From Paenibacillus sp. (lineage in GTDB: Bacteria > Bacillota > Bacilli > Paenibacillales > Paenibacillaceae), in the NCBI GenBank assembly GCA_031254035.1, contig JAIRVF010000100.1, positions 1-64,000 of the forward strand: a DNA stretch of 64,000 nt, given 5' to 3'. Shown here piece by piece: positions 7,641-16,403 of the stretch. The position numbers were made by a program, and so were the translations under genes. How positions within the stretch are numbered: position 1 is the first letter of the stretch; every line of letters begins with the position of its first letter. A model generated the notes under the pieces. That model was not told the DNA's origin. It searched no databases and saw only the letters and a program-made list of their open reading frames with translations.

Positions 7641-8811
7641 TCAAGTAAGTACGATATTTTTGGCTGTAGCCCTGCTCGTATTAGGAACCGTTATTGTCAG
7701 AAAATCGGGAGTACTGCAAAAGTTTTGTATTCCCGCGCCAGTTGTCGGTGGGCTGCTGTTTGCCATCCTGGCTACGATTCTAAAAACGTCAGGTCTTGTT
7801 GAAATTTCACTGGATACTTCGCTCCAAAGTCTATTCATGCTTACGTTCTTCACTACGGTAGGATTGGGCGCAAGCTTTCAACTCATCAAATTAGGCGGCA
7901 AGTTGCTTGTCATTTATTGGCTTTCCTGCGGATTCCTGGCTTTAGCGCAAAATGTGATCGGGGTTTCCCTCGCCTCGTTATTCGGTATTCATCCGCTGAT
8001 CGGAATGATGGCAGGGGCCGTATCTATGGAAGGCGGACATGGAGCGGCAAGCGCATTTGGACAAACCATTGAAGATCTGGGAATCCACTCGGCATTGTCT
8101 ATTGGGATCGCGGCAGCTACCTTCGGTCTTATCGCAGGTGGTTTGGTTGGCGGCCCGACGGTAAAATATTTGATAGGGAAATACAATCTGAAGCCGACGG
8201 AAACAAATGAAGAAGCAGCGGGCGTGGAAGAAGACGTTCAACCGATAACGACAAATACCTTCTTCATCCAAGTATTGCTCATTACATTCTGTATGGCATT
8301 AGGGACGTATTTGGGAGAACTGTTCACGTCTGCGACAGGTTTTGTCCTTCCCGGATATGTCGGAGCCATGTTTGTGGCCGTTATCGTTCGCAACATCGTG
8401 GATAAATTGAGTCCGAATGTCATCGATATGAAGAGTATCAACCTGGTTGGTGACGTGACGCTTGGCATCTTCCTGTCTATGGCGCTTATGAGCATCAAGC
8501 TATGGGAAGTAGCCGATCTTGCGCTTCCGATTCTCATCATCGTGCTGGTACAAGTGCTATTTATCGTTCTGTTCGGGATTTTCATTTTATTCAAGTTGCT
8601 GGGCAAAAACTATGACGCCGCCGTGATGGTCGCCGGTTTTACAGGCCATGGCCTTGGCGCCACGCCTAATGCCATGGCCAATATGGCTGCGGTAACGGAA
8701 AGATTCGGGCCTTCACGCAAAGCGTACCTGGTCGTTCCCATCGTAGGCGCCTTTCTTATCGACGTGTTTGCCATGCCAATCATTATTACGACGCTGAATT
8801 TATTTAAATAG
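7624..8811 (+). CDS. gltS: Sodium/glutamate symporter
   Basis: 395 residues, the normal GltS length, with ten to twelve hydrophobic segments. Family-like segments are FCIPAPVVGGLLFAI (about 34-48), TTVGLGASFQLIKLGG, the glycine-rich re-entrant loop AVSMEGGHGAASAFG (about 130-145), and the second loop FTGHGLGATPNAMANM (about 337-352). It would import glutamate with Na+. The start is ATG 7624-7626, preceded by GGGGAGG at 7611-7617; it overlaps the end of hutG, so the two are co-translated. Co-occurrence links glutamate-producing and glutamate-importing steps under one LysR regulator. The terminator is at 8841-8878. Confidence 0.92.
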   Translation: MTLALNQVSTIFLAVALLVLGTVIVRKSGVLQKFCIPAPVVGGLLFAILATILKTSGLVEISLDTSLQSLFMLTFFTTVGLGASFQLIKLGGKLLVIYWLSCGFLALAQNVIGVSLASLFGIHPLIGMMAGAVSMEGGHGAASAFGQTIEDLGIHSALSIGIAAATFGLIAGGLVGGPTVKYLIGKYNLKPTETNEEAAGVEEDVQPITTNTFFIQVLLITFCMALGTYLGELFTSATGFVLPGYVGAMFVAVIVRNIVDKLSPNVIDMKSINLVGDVTLGIFLSMALMSIKLWEVADLALPILIIVLVQVLFIVLFGIFILFKLLGKNYDAAVMVAGFTGHGLGATPNAMANMAAVTERFGPSRKAYLVVPIVGAFLIDVFAMPIIITTLNLFK

Positions 8812-8840
8812 TATTCTTCAACGGCTTATCAGCCAAAAGA

Positions 8841-8878
8841 AAAACCTCCAGCCCACGATGTGGGATTGGGGGTTTTTT
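8841..8878 (+). terminator. Terminator of hutG-gltS
   Basis: AAAACCTCCAGCCCAC pairs with GTGGGATTGGGGGTTTT around a three-base loop, with two mismatches in the stem, followed by T6. Confidence 0.9.
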
Positions 8879-8913
8879 CCGACTCATTACACTCTCCACC
8901 ACTATCCGCCTTG

Positions 8914-8942
8914 TTGGAAAGAATGGGATCTAGGTATATAAT
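8914..8942 (+). promoter_or_regulatory. Promoter of the glycerophosphodiesterase gene
   Basis: A -35 box TTGGAA (8914-8919) and a -10 box TATAAT (8937-8942) are separated by 17 bases, about 50 bases before the start codon. Confidence 0.75.
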
Positions 8943-8992
8943 GGGATACGTGTTCCACGATACTGAAGCTAAAAGGAAAGCAAACCCAGACC

Positions 8993-10792
8993 ATGAATAC
9001 CAAACATACTAATACGAACCGTTTTCGATTCATGTCTTTTCAGATGATGAGAGATATTATACATGTGTGGAAGCATGCGTACCGTCCTTTTCTTCTATTT
9101 GAATTGGTATACAAACTACTGACGGTAGGTGTATTTGTCCCGCTGTTATCGATACTTTTCAACAAAATACTGGATGTTGGGGGCTTCGATGCAGCTGCCA
9201 ATCATGACCTTCTGCGCTTCGTGTTCAGCAGATATGGCCTACTTAGTGTGCTGTTAATGGCGCCAATCGCCATGATGCTCATATACACAGAATTTGCGGT
9301 TCTCTTCTATATTGCCTACTACGGGATTCAAGAGAAGCGCGCACGAATCCGTCCCGTATTGTTCAAGGCAATCTCTCGCTTGCCGGGCTTATGGCGCATC
9401 GGGGTATTCGGACTTGCTCTCTACTTGCTGCTGCTGTTCCCGCTGCTTGATGCCAACATTGGCGGATCGTTGTTGCCTAATTTGACGATCCCGAACTTTA
9501 TTACGGGCGAACTAATGAAGACAACTCCTGGAACCATCGCTCTTGTCATCGTCGGACTGGTCGTTCTGGCATTAAACTTTATCTGTATCTACGCCCTGCC
9601 GATTATGGTACTGGAAGGCAAGTATCAATTCTGGAACGCCGTTCGCGAGAGCAGGCGATTGTTCTGGCGCAGCAAGTGGTCATTAGTTAGAGCCGTGCTT
9701 GAATGGGCAGTAATCTTCCTTCTTCTGTTCATTCTACTTATCTGTCTGATCTTCTTAATCGTGCTGCTCCTTCCAAAAGGGGATGGCGAGTCCACATTAA
9801 TGATTACCATTGGCGTCACGCTTAGCTTTGGCTTATATATTGCATCACTGGTTATGGCTCCAATGTTCATTACCATCATCACCCTGCTCTATGTGCGCTA
9901 TCAAGGCCATGACCGCGTGAACATCGATATCGATGGAGTCGATGCTTCTGTCTGGAAAGGACGCGATATGCAGCGTTCGCTCGTACGACGTTATCGTTCA
10001 GCGCTGACTGCATTCGGAATGCTCATTCTTATTGCAATAGGCTGGGGAGCTACCACCCTGTTGACTGATTGGGGTGAAGCCAATGAGAAGTTCATCATTA
10101 TGGCTCATCGCGGCGACACCACCTCAGGCATAGAGAATACGATGGGTGCCTTCGAAGGCGCAATTCGGGCAGGTGCCGATTATATCGAGCTCGATATTTT
10201 GCAGACGAAGGATGGCAAACTTGCGGTCATCCATGATGAAAATTTGAAACGACTGTCCGGCCGGAATGTGAACGTATTTGATCTTACCCTCGCCGAGCTT
10301 CAACAAATTCCGCTGCGCACAGACAAGTTCCAAGACCGTGTGCCATCCCTTGATGAGGTGCTAGAGCGGACGAAGGGCAAAATCAAGCTTAATGTGGAAC
10401 TCAAAACACATGGACATGAGAAGGATTTTGTCCCCATCTTAGTCGATACGATTCGTAAACATAAGGCAGAACAACAGATCATTATCCAGAGCTTGGACTA
10501 TGAACTCGTACAGAAAGTGAAGAAGACCGCACCAGACTTAACAGTCGGGTATGTCATATTCGCCACCTTCGCTCCGCTCAATCAGTTCGATGCAGATTTC
10601 TTTGTTGTCGAAGAGGCTTTTGCCCGTCCTCGATTAATTCGTTCAGCGAAAATGATCGGCAAGCCGATTTATGTCTGGACCGTAAATGATGTGGACAGCG
10701 TTGAATATTTCTATACGTCAGGTGCGGATGGTATCATTACAGACATTGCCACTGACGCAAGGGAGGCCCTTCAAACGCTGCATAAGGAATAG
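8993..10792 (+). CDS. Membrane-anchored glycerophosphodiester phosphodiesterase
   Basis: 599 residues. The first 350 form the GDPD membrane domain, with about seven to eight hydrophobic segments (for example LLSVLLMAPIAMMLIYTEFA, LYLLLLFPLLDANIGG and FGMLILIAIGWGATTLLT). The last 240 are a GP-PDE TIM barrel: MAHRGDTTSGIENTMGAFEG with His372 as the likely catalytic His, YIELDILQTKDGKLAVIHDE with metal-binding Glu/Asp and the second His, and a C-terminal VWTVNDVDS...GADGIITD. It hydrolyses glycerophosphodiesters or lipoteichoic-acid-like chains at the membrane. AAAGGAAAG lies 12 bases before the ATG. It is monocistronic, with its own promoter and a terminator at 10844-10887. Confidence 0.92.
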   Translation: MNTKHTNTNRFRFMSFQMMRDIIHVWKHAYRPFLLFELVYKLLTVGVFVPLLSILFNKILDVGGFDAAANHDLLRFVFSRYGLLSVLLMAPIAMMLIYTEFAVLFYIAYYGIQEKRARIRPVLFKAISRLPGLWRIGVFGLALYLLLLFPLLDANIGGSLLPNLTIPNFITGELMKTTPGTIALVIVGLVVLALNFICIYALPIMVLEGKYQFWNAVRESRRLFWRSKWSLVRAVLEWAVIFLLLFILLICLIFLIVLLLPKGDGESTLMITIGVTLSFGLYIASLVMAPMFITIITLLYVRYQGHDRVNIDIDGVDASVWKGRDMQRSLVRRYRSALTAFGMLILIAIGWGATTLLTDWGEANEKFIIMAHRGDTTSGIENTMGAFEGAIRAGADYIELDILQTKDGKLAVIHDENLKRLSGRNVNVFDLTLAELQQIPLRTDKFQDRVPSLDEVLERTKGKIKLNVELKTHGHEKDFVPILVDTIRKHKAEQQIIIQSLDYELVQKVKKTAPDLTVGYVIFATFAPLNQFDADFFVVEEAFARPRLIRSAKMIGKPIYVWTVNDVDSVEYFYTSGADGIITDIATDAREALQTLHKE

Positions 10793-10843
10793 AACTAGAA
10801 ACAATAAAATGGAAATATCACCGCTCCTTTTTCGTGAAACACG

Positions 10844-10887
10844 AACACCCGGTATTTAGCGCAGGACGCTGTTCTACCGGGTGTTTT
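10844..10887 (+). terminator. Terminator of the glycerophosphodiesterase gene
   Basis: AACACCCGGTA (10844-10854) and TACCGGGTGTT (10875-10885) form a perfect 11-bp stem followed by T's. It also abuts the converging acetyltransferase remnant. Confidence 0.88.
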
Positions 10888-10890
10888 GCG

Positions 10891-11058
10891 TTATTTATAT
10901 TTGCACAAGATATATTCTTCAACTTCCTCAGCACGTGAATTGGAGAATCCCTTGTCTTCACCTTTTATCTCAAAGCCGCACTTTTTTAAAACTCGAATAG
11001 AAGCAATGTTGTCCTTCGCCGCGCGAGCATGGAGTGGTCGATTGTGATAAGCTTCCAC
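10891..11058 (-). pseudogene. GNAT acetyltransferase, C-terminal remnant
   Basis: On the minus strand, codons from 11058 read VEAYHNRPLHARAAKDNIAS and continue IRVLKKCGFEIKGEDKGF, ending in a TAA at 10891-10893. This is the C-terminal third of a typical acetyltransferase (the NxxSxxVxxKxGF acetyl-CoA segment). Directly upstream is an in-frame stop, and the sequence changes to a long palindrome at 11071-11120. The first two-thirds of the gene are absent, so it is a truncated pseudogene. Confidence 0.82.
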
Positions 11059-11070
11059 TTACGGCACATA

Positions 11071-11120
11071 CGACACAACCCGGCCTTAGATAACTCATAT
11101 CTTAGGTCGGGTTGTGTGTT
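11071..11120. repeat. Long imperfect palindrome
   Basis: ACACAACCCGGCCTTAGATA (11073-11092) pairs with 11098-11117 with two mismatches around a five-base loop. It has no T tract on the plus side beyond GTTGTCTC. It sits exactly at the break of the acetyltransferase remnant and may be the end of a mobile element or a bidirectional terminator. The rest of 11121-11221 holds no gene. Confidence 0.6.
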
Positions 11121-11221
11121 GTCTCAATATTCATCTATGCCTTGCCTCTAACAATCAAGGGGTAAATATTCGCTTCAGTATAGCCCATTTTATAACGCTT
11201 TTAAATATGCCTTCGAAGCAT

Positions 11222-11725
11222 CTAACCCTCTGAATTTTTAAAAATTATACCTTGTCCTTCCCAATACTCAGTTTTTACATCTTGAATACTATAATCTCCG
11301 TGAGTGTAGTTACGAATTGCACTTTCCCAAAATTCTTTAGATATTGGATTATTCCCGTGTTGAAGAACTTCCCAATAGCCCCTATGTGTATCAAAAATTA
11401 ATTTTGAAACTACTTTTCCTATTCCTTTTCTACGATACTTACGCATAATAAAAAACTCAGCAATTGCCCTTGAATTATTGTGTACTAGATAGCAATGATC
11501 ATTCACCAATACAAACCCGGCATACTGTCCACTAACTTTTACGAAATATGCCTGTCTGTTCTCCTCCGTCCAATAATGATCAAAATATTTGTAATCATAA
11601 AACCCATATTGATTAATATCTGCTTCATTAAACTCACTAAAATCATATTCATACAATTCAATGAGTTGTTTCAAGATCGATTTCTGATCTTCTCTCACTT
11701 TAATAATTTCCACTAAGTCATTCAT
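11222..11725 (-). CDS. GNAT-family N-acetyltransferase
   Basis: 167 residues. A GNAT fold is seen from the substrate part (YEYDFSEFNEADINQYGFYD), central strands AYFVKVSGQYAGFVLV, and the acetyl-CoA-binding segment MRKYRRKGIGKVVSKLIFD (R-K-G-I-G) near residue 105, followed by WEVLQHGNNPISKEFWESAI. Substrate unknown. The start ATG at 11723-11725 is preceded by AGAGGG; an upstream extension to 11788 would run through the ribosome site. AT-rich and flanked by repeat-like spacers, it has the look of a transferred accessory gene. Confidence 0.85.
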   Translation of the reverse strand: MNDLVEIIKVREDQKSILKQLIELYEYDFSEFNEADINQYGFYDYKYFDHYWTEENRQAYFVKVSGQYAGFVLVNDHCYLVHNNSRAIAEFFIMRKYRRKGIGKVVSKLIFDTHRGYWEVLQHGNNPISKEFWESAIRNYTHGDYSIQDVKTEYWEGQGIIFKNSEG

Positions 11726-11777
11726 GGGTTTCCCTCTTTCTTTTTTTATCTTTTTAGATAAAATTTCATGTTCACGA

Positions 11778-11880
11778 TGTCCCACCAACTTAAGGCGACG
11801 AAGTCACCCCAAATAGGTGAATAATGGGTTTTACAGGACCATATTGCTCGCAGCGGAATATGGTGTTATATGTTGTCGGG
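11778..11880. repeat. Repeat-like spacer, copy 1
   Basis: GTCCCACCAACTTAAGG near 11780-11797 recurs as GTCCCACCACCTTAAGG near 12343-12360, and the GAATATGGTGTTATATGTTG near 11856-11876 resembles GAATATGATGTTGCGACTCC near 12449-12468. Both blocks follow or precede small accessory genes. The nature of the repeat is not known. Confidence 0.45.
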
Positions 11881-11889
11881 TCCTTCCTA

Positions 11890-12228
11890 TTATTCAGGTA
11901 TTTCAATGTGTTCGGAGACTCTCGACTTTAATAGTTCAATTAATTCTTCATCCATATATCTATACTCATCTTCTATATCTAGTCTTATGATCCGCTTCTC
12001 ACTCAAGTCTTGTCCAAACTTTTCTTTCAGTCTTCTTTCGTGTTTTTTCTCCATTACAAATATCAGATCTGCCCATCCAATATGACCGGCAGTGACTTTA
12101 ATTCGTGCATTCTCCTCTGTCCCCGCAGACTTAACATCATACATCCTGAATTGTTCGAATATCTTCTCAGCTGTTAGGCTTCTCCACTTATTTCGACTAC
12201 AAATAAACAACAGCTTGATGCTGATCAC
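11890..12228 (-). CDS. Low-molecular-weight protein tyrosine phosphatase-like protein
   Basis: About 112 residues, shorter than classical LMW-PTPs (150) but in line with the predicted protein-tyrosine-phosphatase group COG4551. The P-loop CX5R(S/T) is present near the N-terminus (LFICSRNKWRSLTAEKIF), followed by VKSAGTEENARIKV, GWADLIFVMEKKHERRL, and the C-terminal LDIEDEYRYMDEELIELL, in which the general-acid Asp of DPY appears as part of IEDEY. The start is ambiguous. GTG at 12226-12228 has AGGAG five bases upstream and is preferred over the GTG two codons earlier. Cytoplasmic, substrate unknown. Confidence 0.8.
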   Translation of the reverse strand: MISIKLLFICSRNKWRSLTAEKIFEQFRMYDVKSAGTEENARIKVTAGHIGWADLIFVMEKKHERRLKEKFGQDLSEKRIIRLDIEDEYRYMDEELIELLKSRVSEHIEIPE

Positions 12229-12234
12229 CTTCAC

Positions 12235-12700
12235 TCCTTGTCATTTATATAAATATACCTTCAATTCTAATTATCAGTAATAATTTGTTGGTCTTTTTAT
12301 TTTGGTTTGCCCCGATTGCATGTAACATTTATGTATTCCTGACGTCCCACCACCTTAAGGTTCGTTTGGGCCGGTTAGGTGGTGCGGATGTGTCGCCTGA
12401 TTCCACTTCCCTGCTTCTGGCAATCAAGGATCGCTTGTGATCCGCTGTGGGAATATGATGTTGCGACTCCCTTGTCTTATTCGAGTTACTCACATTAATG
12501 GTATTGTCGCTTCGCTAAATTCGTAATTTCACCCCTTAGATAATATGTTATGCTAATCTTCCACACTATTCAATCTCATTCGTCGTTGCGCTTCTACGCA
12601 CAGATTTCGCCATACGTAGGTATCCTAGCTACAAAGGTGACTCGGCTCCACCTTCGGTTAGACTTTCATAATGCGTGCCTCTGGGTACGCTCAGCAAAAA
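12235..12700. other. Intergenic with repeat copy 2, no gene seen
   Basis: It holds the second copy of the GTCCCACCACCTTAAGG block (about 12343-12475). No ORF with a ribosome site and no known RNA were found in the rest. Confidence 0.5.
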
Positions 12701-12722
12701 GAGACGGTCTCTCGACCGTCTC
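12701..12722 (-). terminator. Terminator of the stalk-domain lipoprotein gene
   Basis: On the minus strand GAGACGGTC-GAGA-GACCGTCTC is a nearly perfect hairpin followed by TTTTTGC, 32 bases after the stop codon. Confidence 0.9.
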
Positions 12723-12754
12723 CAATGCTTCCGGAACATTTTGCCACTCTTCAT

Positions 12755-14278
12755 TTAATCTCTTTTAATCGTCAGAGCCAAACCTTTTGCATCCCATGAG
12801 CCTTTTGCACCAAGAGCTTCGGTGATGAAATTCATTGGCACGTAGGCATAGCCCTCGAAACTTTGCACTGGCTGTGCAAGCGTCTTGGTTACGCCATCGA
12901 TCGAAGCCTGCTTCGAGCCCACTTTCAGAACGATCTTGGAGCCTGTCAGGTCTTCGGTCAGCGTCATTTGCTTGGTGGCATTATCCCACGTGAGCTTCGC
13001 ATCAAGTGCGTCGGCAACGTATTTGAGCGGTACCATAAGCGTATTATTCACAATTACCGGCTCGTACCCTGCATCGTTCAGATCCTTCGGATCTTTCTCC
13101 GTGTACAGGATGAGAGATTTTTTTGTGATGTTCATATCGTCTTTCAGCAACCGGTACAGTTCGGATTGACGATCCACATGGCGCAGCGTCTCACCCGGTG
13201 TCGCTTCACCCTGTTTCACGCTCCAGATTCCTTTAGAGCTGTCTACTTCATGAACGGTTACCGGTTCGTTGACGCTCCACGTTTCGCCTTCGGAATGAAC
13301 CTTAACCTGTTTTACAGGTAGACCCTTGCTAGACGGAAGCTGTACGGTCAAATCTATGTTTTGCTTGCGGATGTTCAGCTTGCTGTCGAGCAGGTAGTCG
13401 AGGGAAAGCACGGTATTTTTACTAAAAACCTCTTTAAATTCTGGTGAATTCGCGAACAGTTCATTGACGTTTTTATCAAAGTCAGGGAGCAGTTCATTCA
13501 AAGCCTTCATCATCTCTTCTACGCCTTCATTGATGTTCTTTTCCTTCTCTGCTTTGGACACTGAAGCAGTTGCCTCTTCCGGAGCTCCGGCATAAGCTTC
13601 AAAAATTGGATAATACGTGTCATACATGCGGCTAATAAGCTCCTTCACGCCTTCCTTATCTTTCGATACGCTTGTGAGGAACCCTTTAGCCAATCCTACC
13701 AGCTCATCTCCACGGATATCAATATGCAGCTTTTGCAGCGACAATGACTCCCCGTTTACTTTATCGGTTACAGGCGTTACTGAAATGGAAGACGGATTCG
13801 GAGCATGTTTAAGCATGAAACCCCAAACATCCTTGTACATTTGAATGATGCTGTCATTGTTCATTTTCGGACCCGCAAAGTCTTCCAATTCAAGCGGTAC
13901 GGACACAGGCTGCGTCATGCCTTCTACCGATAGGGTTAGCGCCTTTTTGTCCATCGCCATGTGGAAAGGCAGCTTTTTGCCGTTAAACTTAGCCGTTCCT
14001 TCTATCGACGTATGATTCATATCCTGCATGTTGGCCTGGTCAATCGTTAAGGAAAAAGAGTTAATCAATTCGATCATCTTCCGGTCTTTTTCCGTTAACT
14101 TACCGTCTGTAGGCACCAGTTGTATGGATAGCGTTTGCTTGGACATAGATGATTTAACATCGAGGGTGCTGAGTGCCGCCTTACCGACATCTACACCACC
14201 AACGGCCTGACAACCTGCGAGCAGCACTAGAAGCATGGAAAGCAATGCTGCCAAACCCAGTTTAACGCGCTTCATCAT
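12755..14278 (-). CDS. Lipoprotein with C-terminal copper amine oxidase-like (stalk) domain
   Basis: 507 residues. A lipoprotein signal peptide (KLGLAALLSMLLVLLAGC, Cys23) indicates anchoring on the outer face of the membrane. The middle part is of unknown function and rich in charged residues (a KDKEGVKELISRMYDTYYPI region and an acidic Ala-rich linker around residues 220-240). The last 110 residues form a copper amine oxidase N-terminal-type domain with two half-repeats (TLMVPLKYVADALDAKLTWD and YAYVPMNFITEALGAKGSWD). This domain is common in surface proteins of Paenibacillus and does not imply oxidase activity. ATG 14276-14278 follows AAGGAGG six bases upstream. Monocistronic. Confidence 0.9.
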   Translation of the reverse strand: MMKRVKLGLAALLSMLLVLLAGCQAVGGVDVGKAALSTLDVKSSMSKQTLSIQLVPTDGKLTEKDRKMIELINSFSLTIDQANMQDMNHTSIEGTAKFNGKKLPFHMAMDKKALTLSVEGMTQPVSVPLELEDFAGPKMNNDSIIQMYKDVWGFMLKHAPNPSSISVTPVTDKVNGESLSLQKLHIDIRGDELVGLAKGFLTSVSKDKEGVKELISRMYDTYYPIFEAYAGAPEEATASVSKAEKEKNINEGVEEMMKALNELLPDFDKNVNELFANSPEFKEVFSKNTVLSLDYLLDSKLNIRKQNIDLTVQLPSSKGLPVKQVKVHSEGETWSVNEPVTVHEVDSSKGIWSVKQGEATPGETLRHVDRQSELYRLLKDDMNITKKSLILYTEKDPKDLNDAGYEPVIVNNTLMVPLKYVADALDAKLTWDNATKQMTLTEDLTGSKIVLKVGSKQASIDGVTKTLAQPVQSFEGYAYVPMNFITEALGAKGSWDAKGLALTIKRD

Positions 14279-14518
14279 ATTGTTCCTCCTTATGTACACA
14301 TTTTTATTTTTTGATGTATGAGTGCAAAAATGCCCCATTAAATATAGTATGCCAGTCCCTGTCTACTCATGTAAATACTATTTTTACATAAAATTGGTTC
14401 TAGGCTACAATCTCGTTGTTTCATACACAACAAAATAGTAAAAAAGCCAACCCCAACTCTGCCTGCTGCAAATTTTTTGGAATTAGCTTCTTTTGTTCTT
14501 TTTAAAATAACCTTGGCT

Positions 14519-15028
14519 CTAGGCCTCTATTTTTTTGCCAACAATCACTAGATCGCGCTCGATTCCGTCAAGTTCGGCCACTCCCGGCAGGAACCCCCAA
14601 TCCTCAAAACTGTATCTGCGCAGCAGCTTCAAGCTCGGATCATTATGGCCGAATACAAAACCAACCAGCCGTTTGATCCCAAGGCGCGGACATACTTCAA
14701 AAGCTTTTTCCAGTAAAACACCACCGACGCCCTTGCCGCGGCAGGTTTCCGATACATAGATACTGATTTCAGCCGTTGCATTATAAGCAGCTCGTCCATA
14801 AAAGGATTGAAAACTCAGCCAAGCCACCGTTTCTCCATCCGACTTCATGACCCACAGCGGACGATGATGGTTGTTATGCTCATCAAGCCAGCGCTGGCGG
14901 CTTTCCACTGTTACAGGCTCCAGATCCGCTGTCACTTTTCGCCCGGCAACCGTAGAGTTATAGATAGCGACAATGGCAGGCAGGTCTCCGGGTTGTGCGT
15001 CTTCGATCGTATAGTTGTCCAATTTCAT
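14519..15028 (-). CDS. GNAT acetyltransferase, phosphinothricin acetyltransferase-like
   Basis: 169 residues. The family pattern is clear: [20 protein letters not shown] at the N-terminus, [34 protein letters not shown], then the acetyl-CoA loop [15 protein letters not shown] (about 95-110) and a [20 protein letters not shown] segment. In the PAT/YncA group the substrate is often a phosphinothricin- or methionine-derived compound; the true substrate cannot be inferred. GGAGGG lies about 12 bases before the ATG. It stands alone between a lipoprotein gene and the DUF2231 gene. Confidence 0.88.
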   Translation of the reverse strand: MKLDNYTIEDAQPGDLPAIVAIYNSTVAGRKVTADLEPVTVESRQRWLDEHNNHHRPLWVMKSDGETVAWLSFQSFYGRAAYNATAEISIYVSETCRGKGVGGVLLEKAFEVCPRLGIKRLVGFVFGHNDPSLKLLRRYSFEDWGFLPGVAELDGIERDLVIVGKKIEA

Positions 15029-15208
15029 GGTGTATTCAGCCCTCCGAAGTAATCCGATTGATTTTTGTTTCTATTTTATAGGAAGAATGTCCTTTGCGCT
15101 ATCCAGTGATGGAAATTTTCTTCTACCGTTTTTTCAGCAAATTTTCATCTTATAGAATTATGATGTACTCGTAAACGCAATCTATTTATATATTCGGGAG
15201 GAATAATA

Positions 15209-15670
15209 ATGAATGCACCCCTTCATCCTTTGATTGTCCATTTTCCGATAGCGCTGTTATCCCTTGCGGCGATCGTCCAAATCCTTGCTCTTTGGAAACC
15301 GCGTCTGTTCGACTGGCCGGCAACCGGCCTTCTGGCGGTGGGATTCATCAGTGGAATTTTTGCTTATATTACCGGCGACGGCGGAGAGCATTATGCCAAA
15401 AACGTATTCGGTGCAACTGAAGACATGATTCACAGACATGAAAATATGGCTTTTCTTGCACTTCTGTTCTTCGGAATCCTGCTTGCTTTAAAGGTGCTGA
15501 TTCAGTTACCTTGGACAAAAGAACATTTTGGGAAAAACATACGTTGGATGATGCCGCTGCTGCCGATCATCTCCTTAGCTGGGCTCGTACTTATTTATTA
15601 TACCGGTCACTATGGCGGTCAAATCGTATATCATGGCGGCACGGAAGCACTTGGACAAACCCTGAAATAA
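15209..15670 (+). CDS. DUF2231 membrane protein
   Basis: 153 residues with four hydrophobic segments (IVHFPIALLSLAAIVQILAL, TGLLAVGFISGIFAYITG, AFLALLFFGILLALKVLI, and MPLLPIISLAGLVLIYYTGH). The family's HPLIVHFPIAL start and the ...HRHENMA and TGHYGGQIVYHGG His motifs are present. DUF2231 proteins are often near heme or redox functions, but no role is established. GGGAGG lies seven bases before the ATG. The gene is 55 bases upstream of a response regulator in the same direction and is probably in one operon with the two-component system. Confidence 0.88.
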   Translation: MNAPLHPLIVHFPIALLSLAAIVQILALWKPRLFDWPATGLLAVGFISGIFAYITGDGGEHYAKNVFGATEDMIHRHENMAFLALLFFGILLALKVLIQLPWTKEHFGKNIRWMMPLLPIISLAGLVLIYYTGHYGGQIVYHGGTEALGQTLK

Positions 15671-15725
15671 TACAAGGAAAAAAAGGCAATCTAAATTATG
15701 GAAAATATAGCGGGAGGTTAACCTC

Positions 15726-16403
15726 ATGAAGCTGTTGCTGGCCGAGGATGACGCAAAGTTGGCCAAATTGCTGCTCCATTTGCTTCGCAAGGACGGCCAC
15801 CTTACCGATTGGGTGGAAAACGGGCATGACGCACTGGATTATGCGCTTTATACCCCTTATGACGCCGTCATCCTCGACTGGATGATGCCGGGAAAAGATG
15901 GAATTGAGGTATGCCGCGAACTCCGCAAAGCGGGATTTACCGGCGGCATTCTTTTTATGACTGCCCGGCACGAAGTGGATGACCGGGTGATCGGGCTTGA
16001 CGAAGGTGCGGATGATTATGTCATCAAACCCGTTCAGTACGAAGAATTGGCTGCGCGGCTTCGTTCTCTCGATCGCCGGATTGTGCCGCGAATTCCTGGC
16101 GCCGGCACGCTGAATCCATCTGACCGCTCGCTTCGTGCCAAAGACATCACTGTAACCTTAACGGCCCGCGAATATCAACTTTTGGATATTCTACTAAAGC
16201 GTTTTGGCCGGATCGTCACCCATGAGACGCTAATCGAAATGATCTGGGGATTAAATTCGGAGGCATCGGAAAACGCCGTTGAGGTGCTGGTTAGACTACT
16301 GCGTAAGAAGCTAGACGCCGTTCCCACAGGATGGAAGCTGCTGAACATCCGCAGCGTCGGGTACAAGCTGGAGGAGGAAGCAGATGTTTCGGAGCATTCG
16401 TAA
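15726..16403 (+). CDS. OmpR-family response regulator
   Basis: 225 residues. The receiver domain (1-115) has the acidic pair AEDD at 6-9, phosphoacceptor Asp51 in VILDWMMPG, Thr in FMTARHEV, and Lys in VIKPVQYEE. The OmpR/PhoB winged helix (130-220) has LTAREYQLLDILLKRFGRIV and a VRLLRKKLD recognition region followed by RSVGYKLE. GGGAGG lies upstream of the ATG. It overlaps the histidine kinase gene by 20 bases and forms a pair with it. The target genes are unknown; the DUF2231 gene upstream is the obvious candidate. Confidence 0.95.
   Translation: MKLLLAEDDAKLAKLLLHLLRKDGHLTDWVENGHDALDYALYTPYDAVILDWMMPGKDGIEVCRELRKAGFTGGILFMTARHEVDDRVIGLDEGADDYVIKPVQYEELAARLRSLDRRIVPRIPGAGTLNPSDRSLRAKDITVTLTAREYQLLDILLKRFGRIVTHETLIEMIWGLNSEASENAVEVLVRLLRKKLDAVPTGWKLLNIRSVGYKLEEEADVSEHS

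Noticed and set aside
11778..12475. Integron gene cassettes with attC sites
   Set aside because: Spacing and gene size fit, but paired core sites of the GTTRRRY / RYYYAAC type were not found in both spacers and no integrase is present.
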